In this document: piece after piece, positions 47,816 through 59,619 of the stretch
Numbering within the stretch: the stretch's first letter is position 1
How the letters are laid out: every line of letters starts with the position of its first letter
Assembly (NCBI GenBank): GCA_026874595.1
Contig: CM049322.1
Location: forward strand, 23,845,400 to 23,909,399
Length of the DNA stretch: 64,000 nt
Source of the DNA: Sipunculus nudus
Taxonomy: Eukaryota > Annelida > Sipuncula > Golfingiida > Sipunculidae
Direction of reading: 5' to 3'
Notes under the pieces: generated by a model
Database searches by the model: none
What the model was told of the DNA's origin: nothing
Seen by the model: the letters and a program-made list of their open reading frames with translations, nothing else
Position numbers and translations under genes: made by a program

Positions 47816-48685
47816 TTATCTCTTTTTTATTATTTTCGCAGTCAGTCATAGGTTACTTGAAACTCCCACGTTTCACATCAGACGTAAAATAAATGGTTAA
47901 AGCCTGTGGACAAATTCTGTTCACACACGAGATTGACTAACTCCAATAAAAGCTATAAGAATTATCACAAATAGCAAATACAATGCCCACAGTTAACCGA
48001 TTTTTAAATTATTAAAAATCCTAAAAATTAATGACATCTTCAGACTAAATATATTAAAATTTTACTATAATTACTGCAATGAATCACTATCAAAATATTT
48101 ACAAACATTTAATTTTTCAACAAGGACTATGACACACGAACATGACACAAGACATAAAGATACCCTTGTTATAAATAACACCATACCTAAGATAGCAGAC
48201 AGCTGTCTGAGAAACATAACATCAAAAGTCATAAATGAAACCGACTAAATCATTGTTAAAAAAATGTTCACTCATAGTCTTCAAGGTTTGATTTGCTACA
48301 TCAAACAACATTTTATAAATTACTATAAAGAAAAATGCCTTCAGATAAACTGCTACATATGTAACAAAAATTAGTCTAAGCCATAAAAAAATAGTTTTAA
48401 CCAATAACAACCTATAATTGAGTAATTCAAGTTGTTAATCTTCCCAGTTTTTTTTTTTACAAATTTCCTCATTAAATCATATAGTCTCAAATATTAAGAA
48501 TGTATAATCATATAACCTCCATATTTATAAACAATTTCTCTCTCTCAATGTTTCATGCACAGGGGGCTGTTGTGTCGGCCGATTAAAATCCTTAACAACA
48601 GTCCCTAGACATAATAAAAACAAAAATATTGACAAACATACTGAATATATTCTGTATGGATGCTTTACTTTTTATGTCGAATAAG

Positions 48686-48689
<4 letters not shown>

Positions 48690-48743
<54 letters not shown>
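48690..48743 (+). repeat. (CT)n microsatellite
   Basis: About 26 CT units, followed within 80 bp by a G run (about 48819-48836) and at 48987-49022 by a (TA)n tract, all inside the hAT-type element. Confidence 0.95.
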
Positions 48744-48747
<4 letters not shown>

Positions 48748-48984
48748 TAATGGATTCATATTCATAGAAATATACAAAACTGTGTAATTTCATGACACAA
48801 AAAATAAAGCCTTTGATCGGGGGGGGGGGGGGGGGGATGATAAGGGCTCAAAAAAGATTTTGGTAGTTTTGATTAGATGGATTTTGATAATTAAAATCAA
48901 CTGGTCTGTTTATTTATTTAATATCAAGCTTATAAGCTGCTCAAATTGGGTGCATATAGCATACGGAATATGTGGTATATTACA

Positions 48985-49024
<40 letters not shown>

Positions 49025-49279
49025 AACAAGAAACAGAACTTCTATTAAGAAATGATAAACAAAGAGAAAAGAAGCGTATCGTCAATACGTATCGGTATCG
49101 AATTAACTGTATCACGATACGTATTGTACCGGATGAGGCGAACCGATACCCAGCCCTAGTGACCTGGGGTGTTGTTGAACCATGACAGCTGTGCAGGTCA
49201 TGAAGCAACGTTTGTTGAGGATCCTAATGGCGAGGGTTTGTGGTGTCCGACTACTTCTGGTTTTAAAGATAACACTTTT

Positions 49280-49285
49280 TTTATT
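49280..49285 (-). terminator. Poly(A) signal AATAAA for the 485-aa LRR-Ig gene
   Basis: AATAAA on the minus strand, 66 bp after the stop codon. It lies in an A-rich stretch, so chance occurrence is possible. Confidence 0.4.
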
Positions 49286-49350
49286 ATTTCGACTGTTATG
49301 GTCTTTCTTTCAGTGGTGGTGTACTGCTTGGTTAGCGAGGACGGATATAG

Positions 49351-50808
49351 CTAAAGCGAGCATATTGTACAAGCAAGAAGCATCGTGAGTGTGGACGATA
49401 CACTCAGCACCAAGAGGAATGTCTCCATGGCAACCTGTGGGTGGCGTGCTGTTGTCTCCTTGTGATAACCAGAAGTAGTCATGTTTGCTTCCACCAGGTG
49501 TCCCCACTGCCTCTGGATGTAACTTGCGCCGAAGCTGTTATTTGCGACACACGTGTACGTGCCAGTACTAGGCGCCGATATAAACAGTTGTACGGTTTGT
49601 GTTTGACGTTCCGCATCAGCCTTCACTTCCCTATAGTTACCGTACGGCGAGAAGATCTTGACAGAGGATGGCGGGTCGGAGGTCACGTTGCAGGTCACCG
49701 TGTCTTCAGCGCGGTGCATCACCGGTACAGGCGGTTTAGAACAATGGTCCGAGCTCTTGTACATCTGTTTAAATTGCTGAAGCATTTCTGCTTTACAAGC
49801 AAAATCATTTATGTTTGACCCTGGAGTATCAAGGGTAACATTGGCACTTCGTCCAAGAAAATTAAACGCTGCTGGTGTAGCACAGCTGAACTGGACGGTG
49901 CACTTGGCCTCTAACAGAAAATTGGTATTTGGATAAATGCACCCACAATATATCGGATTCCTCAACAAAGTCAGCAGGAACTGCGCTCCTGTTAGCGGGG
50001 GGAAACCTGTTAGAGAGTTATCTTCTAGGTCGAGCCATTCCATAGACGCCGGCACAGGTGCAGTAGGCCAAGAGAACACCTTTGAAATTCTGTTTTTGTT
50101 TACCCTAAGTACCTTCAGAAAATGTAAATGAGCAAAATGAAAGGTATCCAAGCTTCGCAGATCATTTCTACTGATATCTAAGTATCTGAGACTCGTGAGG
50201 CCATGGAATGACTTTTCATTTAACTCGCTTATAAAATTTCCTGCCAGATACAACGACTCAAGCCGTCTCATTGCGCGGAACGGAGATCTGTGGATATCGA
50301 GGACGACGCTGCTCTCAACCCGTAGGATCCTCAACCCCCGCAGGCCTCCAAGGATACGAAAGCTCAGCGTCCCTATGTTGTTGTTTGATAATATCAGTTC
50401 TTCCACTGTGTAAATGCCTATAAATGCACCTGCGTCTATGAAAGAAATGTTACAGTTATCTAAATTCAGTTTTTCTAAACCGTAGAGCCCCTGCAACGTC
50501 TCATTCGTCAGTTGCATTTGCCTCGTGTTTTGTATGGTTAGTTCATTTAAATTCCTGAACACATTTGCGATTATTCTGCCGTCCATCTTACCGGTTTTGG
50601 TCAGCTTTAGAGTCAGTTTGACAGCTTTCCTTGCCGACTTCAGTCTGTGTGTTCGTCCACTTTCTCCGATATCTTTGGCAAAACGATCGTAATCACAGTG
50701 CCATGATGTGGACGTGCACACAGAGCAGCTGGGCGGGCACCATGACGCCGCGCGCAGAAAACCAGATAAAATGTTCAGAGTGTAAAACACAAATCTCCCG
50801 CCAAACAT
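49351..50808 (-). CDS. LRR-Ig cell-surface protein without cytoplasmic tail, 485 aa
   Basis: Intronless frame. Signal peptide is about residues 1-21. An LRRNT cap follows with cysteines 24, 28, 31 and 38. Eight leucine-rich repeats of 24 residues run from about 87 to 277, with LxxLxLxxN cores such as LRYLDISRNDL. An LRRCT cap starts at NPIYCGC (288, 290, then 303, 309, 338, 356). One Ig-like domain is about 360-430 (C373 and C420, GTYTCVANNSFG). N-glycosylation sequons are frequent. It ends in a Thr-rich stalk and a hydrophobic C-terminus (463-484) with no tail, so it is either GPI-anchored or tail-less. The family (LRR-Ig receptors) acts in cell adhesion, neural patterning or immunity; which applies here is unknown. 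It is paralogous in layout to the neighbour at 54883-56790, same strand. Confidence 0.88.
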   Translation of the reverse strand: MFGGRFVFYTLNILSGFLRAASWCPPSCSVCTSTSWHCDYDRFAKDIGESGRTHRLKSARKAVKLTLKLTKTGKMDGRIIANVFRNLNELTIQNTRQMQLTNETLQGLYGLEKLNLDNCNISFIDAGAFIGIYTVEELILSNNNIGTLSFRILGGLRGLRILRVESSVVLDIHRSPFRAMRRLESLYLAGNFISELNEKSFHGLTSLRYLDISRNDLRSLDTFHFAHLHFLKVLRVNKNRISKVFSWPTAPVPASMEWLDLEDNSLTGFPPLTGAQFLLTLLRNPIYCGCIYPNTNFLLEAKCTVQFSCATPAAFNFLGRSANVTLDTPGSNINDFACKAEMLQQFKQMYKSSDHCSKPPVPVMHRAEDTVTCNVTSDPPSSVKIFSPYGNYREVKADAERQTQTVQLFISAPSTGTYTCVANNSFGASYIQRQWGHLVEANMTTSGYHKETTARHPQVAMETFLLVLSVSSTLTMLLACTICSL

Positions 50809-53800
50809 GGCCTATTTTGGTCTGACGCAGGAGTGCTGTTCAAGGGCTTTCCTCTAACTTTACCTGCGTGGCTTGTACGTCCAGCGCCGGGTCAGTGCAT
50901 ATCAAGGCCATCATGTTGTCCATTGCTCAATTGCCGTTTCCTCTTTTAATATGTATAGCCATCACTCTAACTTCTCGTTACGGTGCACTTCAACCCCTGG
51001 GCGTGTATGCAAAAATATATACCGACCATAGATCAAGTAAAGCATGGATCAAGATTGCTTTTCAGAAAAAACGTCGAATTTGAGCAGTTCTGCCTTTTCA
51101 AGTCAGGTTTCTTCTGGATCTGACAGATCTCAACCTTATTTTAGGGAAAAATGGACAACTTCCCAACGTTTTAAATACCAAACGAATCAATATACCTCCA
51201 ATTAAGTTAAGCAGAAATAACTATTTGACGTAAATTAGGATTATAGTTCGTCGGGGCTCTTCATGCTTTATTGTGTGTGAGACAAACAGTGATACCAGGG
51301 GATGAGTTAAATAATCAAATAAGTTTTAGATCGTTATAACTGTGGGCCCATAATCTAAATAATACCACAATTAACAGATACGTCCATACCCTAAATGTGT
51401 GTTTATATTCTATATCTGATGAGACTGCACCTTGACATATAGATAAAGGATTTGAACTTACATCCGGATTTTGTTGTTAGAACAGTAAAAAATAATTAAC
51501 TTAATGATATAAGAATGAGGCTACTAGGACACGGTATAAAGCGTAAAACGGTGTGTTGAGAGTAATGTTTTGTTGCTTTGTGCTCATCAGCGACGACAAG
51601 CTGTTAATGTGATGTTGGTTATAAACATACTGATTATAAATGATTAAATTTATTTAGTATACAAAGATATAAACGGACGAGTATTAACGCGGCCAGACAT
51701 GTTTCCCTTATTATACTCGATATAAAAATATCAAACATTACAGAAGAAAGCCTGCAGTCTCAATAAGAATTTATTTATTTATTTATTTATTTATTTATAA
51801 TACATATTTAACCAGGATAGCCTATTCAGCAAAAGCTGTTTTTCAATAGGGTCCTGGTCTAGATGATATAGATAAGTACACAGATAAAAAAGCAAATATG
51901 AAAGAACTGAATTCTTAATGATATTATTTTGAGAGTAGTTGGGGCTGGTCTTTTCCCCGGGCAGTGACTGGTTATTTGGTAAAGAACCCGACGGAATAAT
52001 GGATAGAGGAACAACGACTAAATAGTAACTGCAGTGCATGGATTTGTAAAACCATAGGCCAAAATCTCCCTGGAACTCTCTCGCTCTGTACGTGTGTCTG
52101 TTACATATTATTTACTGTCTCTAGCGTTCTCTCGCTGTTTTCTTGTAAAACACATTCATGAATGCACACATACATACTTCTGCCTTACGTCGGTTGTGTA
52201 TTTATCTTTTAAAAAAGCATAATTGATTCAGAAAGGTTCACAAATTACACAAATAATTACGATAAGCGTCGGCATTTTCACTAACCTTGAGGTCTGCACG
52301 TAGGTCCTCACTTCCCCATGTCTACACGCAATACATAACTGTCAACGCAAACATAATTACATTAATTATGGTTCTGATTGTATATCTGCATGGTTTTGGC
52401 ACATTGGCTCTATACTGGTATCAGCTATAGTATATAATATTTGGACTTACTTAATGCGGTTTTGTGTTTTGCAATGAGTGAGTCGCTGTGATGTTTTTAT
52501 TTACTAACCTCCTGGTTAACAGGTACTCGGTTAAACAAATAGCTTCTTATACAAAAATAATTCATGGAATTACTTTAACTCGTTTATGTGTAAATATATA
52601 CAAGGGCTTCTAAGCCGACTGAGGGGTCTCCCTCGTGGATGAGATGTTTAATAACTATGGTGATCACGGGACAAGCAGTATAACCAAATAATGACTTTTA
52701 ACATCTTGGTTTTGGTGACTCCTTTCACGTACAATCATTGTAAATACACCATGTGAACCCCCCCCCTAAAAAAAATGACTGTAAATCCACACCAGACTCA
52801 GTAGGTCACGGGGTTTGTCTGACACGACTAACGGGAAGTGTTACATTCAAACTTTCTAATAGTATTCCTGACCCATGCCCTTTACAGATTCTATATAAAT
52901 ACATGTACATTGTATATGTGAGAGTGTGTGTCTGTGTGTAGGTGTTCACTGTGTATTTCCCGGTAATCTATCATCGTGGATTTAGCTGATAAACCGGTAC
53001 AGACATATATACATATATATATATATATCAGAGACCTAGTGTACAGTTACTTAACGTCTCAGTTCAGATACACCACGTCATATCACTCATCCCGTCACTA
53101 GGTCACTACTCATGTCACACGCGAAGACGAGCTGTAAATTTTATTTCACAATTACATAAAATCGGCAAAGAGTAATAGAATTATACAATTATTTTCAGTT
53201 AATTTGATTATTGTTGGATTAACAATTGTTCTTATATGTATGAGGTTTATGAAAAAGATGAAACTGTAAAACAACCATTCTTCTGAAAAGAATTTTATCA
53301 GAATATGTTTACCATCACTTAAGGTTTGGTATACCACATCAATATGTGTTCTGTGTGTTGTATATGACCTCATGCATATCATGCATGTGTATCTGTTACA
53401 ATGAGTCACAGACCCAGTACTGTACGAGAGTCTGTGCTACACCGTCTGACTGGACAATGCATATATATACCATGTATCAGATACAATAAATACAGACATG
53501 TACACTTTGTGGATTATCTATTCATTGGATCATAACATAACACTGTGCATAAGCATCATTTTTTATTAGTATTTATGAGACCGTCGTCCAGTGTTGGTCG
53601 CACATATGTAAGTGGTCCTTCATCATGTCTTTCACCAGCGTAAGTTTTATGATCTTATGTATAATTCAGTAAAATATTCTGGAAAATAGTATACTAAAAT
53701 TACAAGGAAGGTTTTAGACATGGACATTGAAAAAAGGAAAAAGCTAATAATTTCAAAAGAGACCACCCTTTCATAAAGTTTAAGCCGCTAATAAGAATGG

Positions 53801-54637
53801 GGAATTAATACGTAAATTGTCTGCGCTTATAAGGTAAGTTTAGTGACGCAAAATGTCGCACTGCAAACTCTGTGGCGCTTTCCCCTATGTAACCTACCGC
53901 ATGTTTTCAGTTTTAAAAGTACTTCACTGGTGGTCTTAAATATCGTATATATGCATGGTTCTTTAGAAACGAACACTTTATAAAATGTTAACAAGTTTAT
54001 AAATTAAATTAGGATCTTATATAAATTTTAAGCTTTTGGAAAACTCGATTTCCAAATGCAGAATTTATTCGTTTTAAAGACATATGTAAGTCGAATTTTA
54101 ATTTCACACATTGAAGACACGGGGATGTATGCCGATACACAGGGACTGTTAACTGAACAAAATAACTGATATCGTAAAAATATAATAACATAGTGTAAAA
54201 TGTTTAAAATTGTTTTAAAGGTTTGTTTTGTAAATCAATCTATGACTCGAAATTGTCCCGTGAACTACAGATTGCAGGAACACTGTTAACATTCACCCTC
54301 TCTTAATTATCAATACTGATCTGATCTAAAGAAAGTTTCTGGTTCAGTTCGACAGAGCAATCTGAAGGTCCTGTGTTAAATTCACCTTCTAAATCATAAA
54401 TAAATCACCATGATGAATGCGATAATGTGCCCTTTTATCTTTTTTTCTTATCCAAACTTATAAACGTATATAAAAATTCAGTGTACAAAAGACAGCTAGG
54501 GTTTCTGTGAAAACTAAAACAGTTGACCTAACAGATCGTCTTATGTAAGATTATAACACATATCCTCATATATATATATATAGAACATTTAACATCGAAT
54601 AAATGAAGTGATTATTAACAATTATCCCCTTGCCACC
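50809..54637. other. Spacer between the LRR-Ig genes; (TTTA)n
   Basis: Upstream region of the 485-aa gene and downstream region of the 635-aa gene. It holds a (TTTA)n microsatellite (51769-51798), TG-rich (52918-52945) and TA-rich (53007-53028) tracts. No further exon is recognised, and open frames here are under 90 codons with no domain. Confidence 0.4.
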
Positions 54638-54643
54638 TTTATT
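54638..54643 (-). terminator. Poly(A) signal AATAAA for the 635-aa LRR-Ig gene
   Basis: AATAAA on the minus strand, 240 bp after the stop codon at 54883, in a plausible 3' UTR position. Confidence 0.45.
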
Positions 54644-54882
54644 CAATGAATATAATGCTAAGATGTTCATAATATGGCATCCAAAGCCATCAATAAAACA
54701 AGTCTTGTGCATATAATGCCTTCTCAGCAACCAATAATAGGTGATCACAAAGTTATTAAACAGTAATTAACTAACCATTGTGCTGACCTTACATGATCTA
54801 GGCAAGTCTAGCATGTTCCCAATCACATAAACAACTGGTAGGTAAAGTATCACATGGTAATATATATCACATAATAGTACAT

Positions 54883-56790
54883 CTAAAACGAAGCCTTCAT
54901 AATTGTAATTTGGGCCTCCGTTTGGTTGTCCTGATTTTGACAGGGACCGGCTGCAGTACATTCTAGGTACTCATGACCGACAGGTACGCACGCAGACTCC
55001 TGAATCCTGCTCGCTGGGCGGAAGCTCACGGGTTCCTCGTAACTCACGGGAGACAAGTACTCATCCATCACGTGATCCACGAGATGATCACAAACATAGG
55101 AATTCCCACACCTGGTACAAGGATGCAATTTGGACATGGTGGCACATTTATCTTTCGAGGAGCACATTTCATTATCAAGTGTGACGTCATCTAGTTCCTC
55201 GTAAATTCCCGATTCTCTGCGTTGTTTCCTTGGAGGAGGTAATCGAGGAGGCAAATCTTTTGACGATTTTTCATCGGAAAGGTTGGGTCTGCGCTTTTTG
55301 TAACAACATCGGTATACAATGTATAACAGAATTGTCACAATGAAACTTGCACCGGCGCTAATCCCTGCTATAAAGCCAACTGTTCTCCAATGAAAGGTGA
55401 ACGCCGTTTGCACTTTATTGTCAAACGATTCAGTAGACAGCCGCAACAAAGATAACGTTGACTGTACAAGATCAGTCGATGCCACAGTTAGCATGTCGTC
55501 CCAGCCCTTCCGTACAGTCTGCTTGCCAAATATATTTTCAGCCACACACGTGTAGGCATTTTGTTTATTCTTGGTCCTGGTCAAGATGGCCGTTGTTTTA
55601 GTGGTTTCCGCTTCCGGTGCTTGCTCCTCTGTCATCCCATCCGGCGCAGTGACTCGGACTGACGCTGGGGGACTAGCGGTGGTCTCACATATGACAGTGT
55701 TCTCCACACGGTAGAACACAGGTGTCCGTGGAGCAGAACACAGCGTCACGTTGTAGTATAGATTCTGGAATATTTCAAGCATTTCTATGTTAGGTATGAA
55801 TTTCTGTATAAGGTATTTGTTTTTACTGCTTATTTGGAGGGTAGCGCTCACTCCAAGTTTCTTGAATACATCTGGTGACGAGCACTTCCACTCGATCCTA
55901 CACGAGTGATCCTCCGTCAGGTTCCAGTGGCCAATTTTGCAGCCGCAATAGATCGGATTACCTCTTAAAGTCACATGGTACGTACATTTAGAGATATTAG
56001 GCAGGGTTTGTATATTATTGTCTTTTAGATCGAGCCAGTTAAGAGAACTGGGCAGAGATTCCTCCGTATCAATATACGTTATTCTGTTCCCTGACAAAAT
56101 GAGTACTTTAAGCGACACCAGGTGGGTATACACGGCCGTACGGAGATAGGTCAGCTTGTTGTAACTGATGTCCAGGTACATGAGTTTATGTAATCCGACA
56201 AAAACGGAGGGATTGACAATAGTTAACAGATTGTCCGCCAGGTACAGCCCGAGAAGACTCTCCATGTCCCTGAATGCTGAGTCAGCAATATCATCCAGTG
56301 ATCCGTGTTCTATCCGCAGCTGACGCAGACTCTTCAATCCCGCCATCATAGCTCTGCTGAGGCTTTTAAATGTATTGTTTAAAAGTGACAGTGACGTGAT
56401 GTTGTCTAGGCCTGAGAATGCATTGTTACCTATTGTGGAGATGTTACAGCGATTTAACGTCAGCCTATTTAGCCCTGTCAGTCCTCTCAGGCTGCTTTTG
56501 CTTAGAGACCCGAGATTGACCCCTTGCACGGACAACATTTTCAGATGTTTGAACACGTGACCCAACACAAACCAAACAGACGGAGTTTGTGGACGGCAGG
56601 TGAGGATGAGTTTTGATACTTGCCCCGCTGTTTCAGCCGGAATGTCAGCGACATCTGGCGTCAGTATACTTCCACAGCCGCAGTGCCAGGATGTAGTAGT
56701 ACAGACGGGACAGTCATAGGGACAGCACCTGGTCAGCCGCAGTAACTCATTCCCCACGAACATGTACAACAAGAGAATCATGCTCACCAT
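54883..56790 (-). CDS. LRR-Ig transmembrane receptor with signalling-type tail, 635 aa
   Basis: Intronless. Signal peptide is about 1-19; Met1 or Met4 could start. LRRNT cysteines are 22/23, 27, 30 and 37. About eight LRRs span 80-275 (LMYLDISYNKL, LNWLDLKDNNI). The LRRCT starts at NPIYCGC (282, 284, 297, 303, 351). One Ig-like domain is about 355-430 (C368, C415; NAYTCVAENIFG). The transmembrane helix is about 471-493, with CCYKKRR after it. The 140-residue tail has a proline-rich SH3-type segment (KDLPPRLPPPRK, 511-522), tyrosines in YEEL (530), YLSP (578), YEEP (584) and YLEC (608), and a cysteine group (543, 549, 558, 561, 567). Ectodomain layout and cap sequences match the 485-aa neighbour, so the pair is probably a tandem duplication. 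Ligand and pathway are unknown. Confidence 0.9.
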   Translation of the reverse strand: MVSMILLLYMFVGNELLRLTRCCPYDCPVCTTTSWHCGCGSILTPDVADIPAETAGQVSKLILTCRPQTPSVWFVLGHVFKHLKMLSVQGVNLGSLSKSSLRGLTGLNRLTLNRCNISTIGNNAFSGLDNITSLSLLNNTFKSLSRAMMAGLKSLRQLRIEHGSLDDIADSAFRDMESLLGLYLADNLLTIVNPSVFVGLHKLMYLDISYNKLTYLRTAVYTHLVSLKVLILSGNRITYIDTEESLPSSLNWLDLKDNNIQTLPNISKCTYHVTLRGNPIYCGCKIGHWNLTEDHSCRIEWKCSSPDVFKKLGVSATLQISSKNKYLIQKFIPNIEMLEIFQNLYYNVTLCSAPRTPVFYRVENTVICETTASPPASVRVTAPDGMTEEQAPEAETTKTTAILTRTKNKQNAYTCVAENIFGKQTVRKGWDDMLTVASTDLVQSTLSLLRLSTESFDNKVQTAFTFHWRTVGFIAGISAGASFIVTILLYIVYRCCYKKRRPNLSDEKSSKDLPPRLPPPRKQRRESGIYEELDDVTLDNEMCSSKDKCATMSKLHPCTRCGNSYVCDHLVDHVMDEYLSPVSYEEPVSFRPASRIQESACVPVGHEYLECTAAGPCQNQDNQTEAQITIMKASF

Positions 56791-57716
56791 ACTGGAGGTG
56801 ATGACTCTACTAGTGTAAAGACACCGACAGTCAATTAACCAGAAATGTACATTATACTAGTCTTTTGGTTGCAAATGTCCATTGGTGAGAAATGTATTGC
56901 ATTGCTATAGTCTCTACAAAGCCCATGCAGATGACCAACAACTCAATTGGATTGGCAAACATAATAACAACTGAATGTTTCATCGTTATTTTGTTCTTCA
57001 GTTTGTAACAGTAGCTGTTCAATCTATTGCGCATCCTCCCATGCACATCCTCAACATGTTTCTTCAGTGCCTCAATTTATACATATGTGTTGAAATGCTA
57101 AAACATGTTTATATCTCAGATGAACACAAGTTTCCGAGAATCCTCTAATGCAGTATTAAACCGTTACCTGTTGACAGGAGAGCTACAGACCATGTATTTC
57201 CACAGACAGTCAGTTCACCTGTCAGTCATTTTATCTCAACTGTTTTGTTACCTCTTTCATTATCTCTGTCCGTTCTGTTTTTTTTTCTTTCTACCTTTTA
57301 TGACCCGAGTGACGACACAGTTTACACCTTATTGTACCGATATCAAATCTTTTGACAAAACTGACTGTTCTGATGAACTATCTAACTTCGCTATAAACAG
57401 AAAGGATCAACTTTACCGATTTCCGGTGAAGGCAGTTTTTGCGTTACATGCGGGTGGTACAGCAAGTTCTCAATCAGGATCTGTGCATGTGTATCACCAA
57501 ATAATCACACAGCTCAGGGTGTCACAGAGGATCTAAAAAAAAACAGGCTCCTGATATTATCAGACAACCCTTTCCTTAGAAAAACAAAGTGTCGTAATAC
57601 GGTGTGGTTATATGTTTTAAAATTATGTTTTAAAGCTGTTTTACAATCATAGCAGGTCAGGCCACATTAATACGAGGGGAGAAGTGTTCCAACAATAATT
57701 AGTAAATTCTTATCTC

Positions 57717-57749
<33 letters not shown>

Positions 57750-57839
57750 TTATATATGTGTATATGAATGTATGTATGTGTGTACATATGTGTGTGATCT
57801 CTCTCCGGAGAGCCCGGAGAAAACTACCAGCCTTGGTAG
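56791..57839. other. 5' flank of the 635-aa LRR-Ig gene; (TA)n
   Basis: Contains a (TA)n tract (57716-57743). The 143-codon plus frame at 57105-57536 has no recognisable domain and an odd composition, and I do not accept it as a gene. Confidence 0.35.
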
Positions 57840-58965
57840 ACAAGATTCAAAACTTGGTCCCCTGATGTTCCTACACCAATGATATAAGTGACACGTAGAG
57901 TCGGATATATTCATATATGCCGATGACGCGGTTCTAATTAATAATTTAACACCTGAGCAAGAAAACAGTGCTTTATAAAACTGAACATGCAGAGTCCTAT
58001 TTAGGCTCTCTAACTGGGCTTTAAAATCATTAATAGCTTTCAACTCTTCCGGAGAGCATATATGGTAGTAGCATCGTCAAGTAGACCTATGCAGTATCTA
58101 GCATTGTATCTCAATCGGGAACCTGAAAAAATATCTTTCCACAACTTGGACTACATCTGAATGATACACTTGAATATGCCTGCATACTGTATAACAACTG
58201 TACCAAAGAACAAAGTGATCGACCGAAAGATTCCAAAGAAGAGTGGTTATTGGCTGCACCGGAACCTTCAACAGAACAAATACACAAGCGCTCCTTCAAG
58301 AGTTAGGTTGGCAGACTCTTGGGAAGTGAAGAAAATACTTCAGCCTTGTATATCTGTATAAAATTATTCAAGGAAAACACCACAGTATTTACAAATCTCC
58401 TTCCAACAATATAATGGGTCGCAAGGCCGATACTACAGCAAGAGAAAATACGATTGACACCAATAAGAACAAACAAAGAGTCCTACAATAGATCATATAC
58501 ACCTGTACCATACCAATACAATAAGATTATAGAAGGAACTGCATGGAAGATAACATAAAAAAACCTCCCCACATTAGGACACAAAACGCATTAAAAAATT
58601 CATTGTTCCCACAGAAAAGGTTACATTACATCAATGGCAAGGGATCAACTGCTACATATCATACCATAATAAGAATCGGACTAAGCCATCTGTGACACTT
58701 CTTATATTTATATCATATCATTGACAATGGATAATGTCAAAACAACAGTTGTTATGATCAGCCTGAAGGTCCAGAACATTATTTTCTGAAGTGTCCACAA
58801 TACACCGCCTAAAGGGAGGATATGCTGGAACACATCGTACTATTCACAAGAAGACCAAACTTAAACAGTAACACAGACTTAATCAATCTAATTTGTAAAG
58901 GACACTGCCATTTATCATTTGAAGAAACCAACACTTATTTCCTGTGGAAAAGCGTAAATTAGCCA
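57840..58965 (+). pseudogene. Eroded LINE ORF2 remnant
   Basis: Broken reverse transcriptase part: SDIFIYADDAVLI at 57901-57939 (the catalytic A-D-D box). Much further on is the C-terminal zinc-knuckle-like block CYDQPEGPEHYFLKCPQY (58750-58803), then REDMLEHIVLF and a final FLWKSVN-stop (to about 58960), which is the usual end of Jockey/CR1-like ORF2. Intervening frames hold many stops and shifts. It is older than, and different in sequence from, the LINE at 42069. Confidence 0.75.
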
Positions 58966-59619
58966 TACACACAGATTTCACTAGACTAATAAAAGGAAAT
59001 AAATATACACCTGGCGGCATCGTGTGCAAAGCCCAGACATTGCGAGATTACGTATTGAAGGGAGAAAAGTGAATGACTGGCACTCATCCTATTGTCCCCG
59101 GGGAGCACAATACGATTTGTCGGGGAACACGCGCAGTGTTAGAAATGGGGGATCAGGGGTTGTATTAAGTTGAGTTTTAAAACATTTTAAAGTGAATTTG
59201 TTTTGACGTCGGCACTTGAAGAGAATACATTCAGTCCCCACCAGCTTAGTACAAAACTATTTATCTTACAGAACCATGGATTTTCCACGTGTGTATCTAG
59301 TCTTATTTTATAACTGATGGTGGTGACACTCAACTCACGCAAACAACTCCTCTGTACCTAAGCGACGTCATGTTTAAAAGTGTACCGAAATGAAGCAAGG
59401 TGTGGTCAGGTTAATTCGGCCCAAGTTAAACCCGTTACACATAAACACGGCAGTATCTCTCCCAATGTTAAGTGTGAGACGGATAATTTGATAGTTTAAA
59501 AAAGTGCGTACACATAACATAAAACATAACATAACCCCATCTCATTTCTGTAAGTTAAGATCAGCGACCCGGGGACTGATGGATCGAGCCTGATAATGCC
59601 GGCATAAATCCACATCCTG
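58966..59619. other. No gene seen
   Basis: Non-coding flank between the LINE remnant and a tandem array. I see nothing to annotate. Confidence 0.4.

Larger units (their letters stand above)
47015..49166. mobile_element. hAT-type non-autonomous element with 8-bp TSD
   Basis: The element spans 47023-49158 (2136 bp). Termini are TAGGGCTG at the left and CAGCCCTA at the right, exact inverted copies. The flanking 8-mers at 47015-47022 and 49159-49166 are identical, GTGACCTG, an exact target duplication. Both subterminal regions are packed with ATCGATA/CGATACG/GTATCG words in both orientations, as in many hAT termini. No transposase frame is present. Inside are a pogo/Tigger-like TIR fragment (near 47800), a (CT)n tract, a G run and a (TA)n tract. 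Confidence 0.88.

Noticed and set aside
49441-50413. Plus-strand frames within the LRR-Ig genes
   Set aside because: Antisense to well-supported LRR-Ig coding sequence, with no domain of their own.
57105-57536. 143-codon open frame on the plus strand upstream of the LRR-Ig gene
   Set aside because: No recognisable domain, a phenylalanine-rich low-complexity part, and no splice or promoter context. Long frames arise by chance in this kind of DNA.
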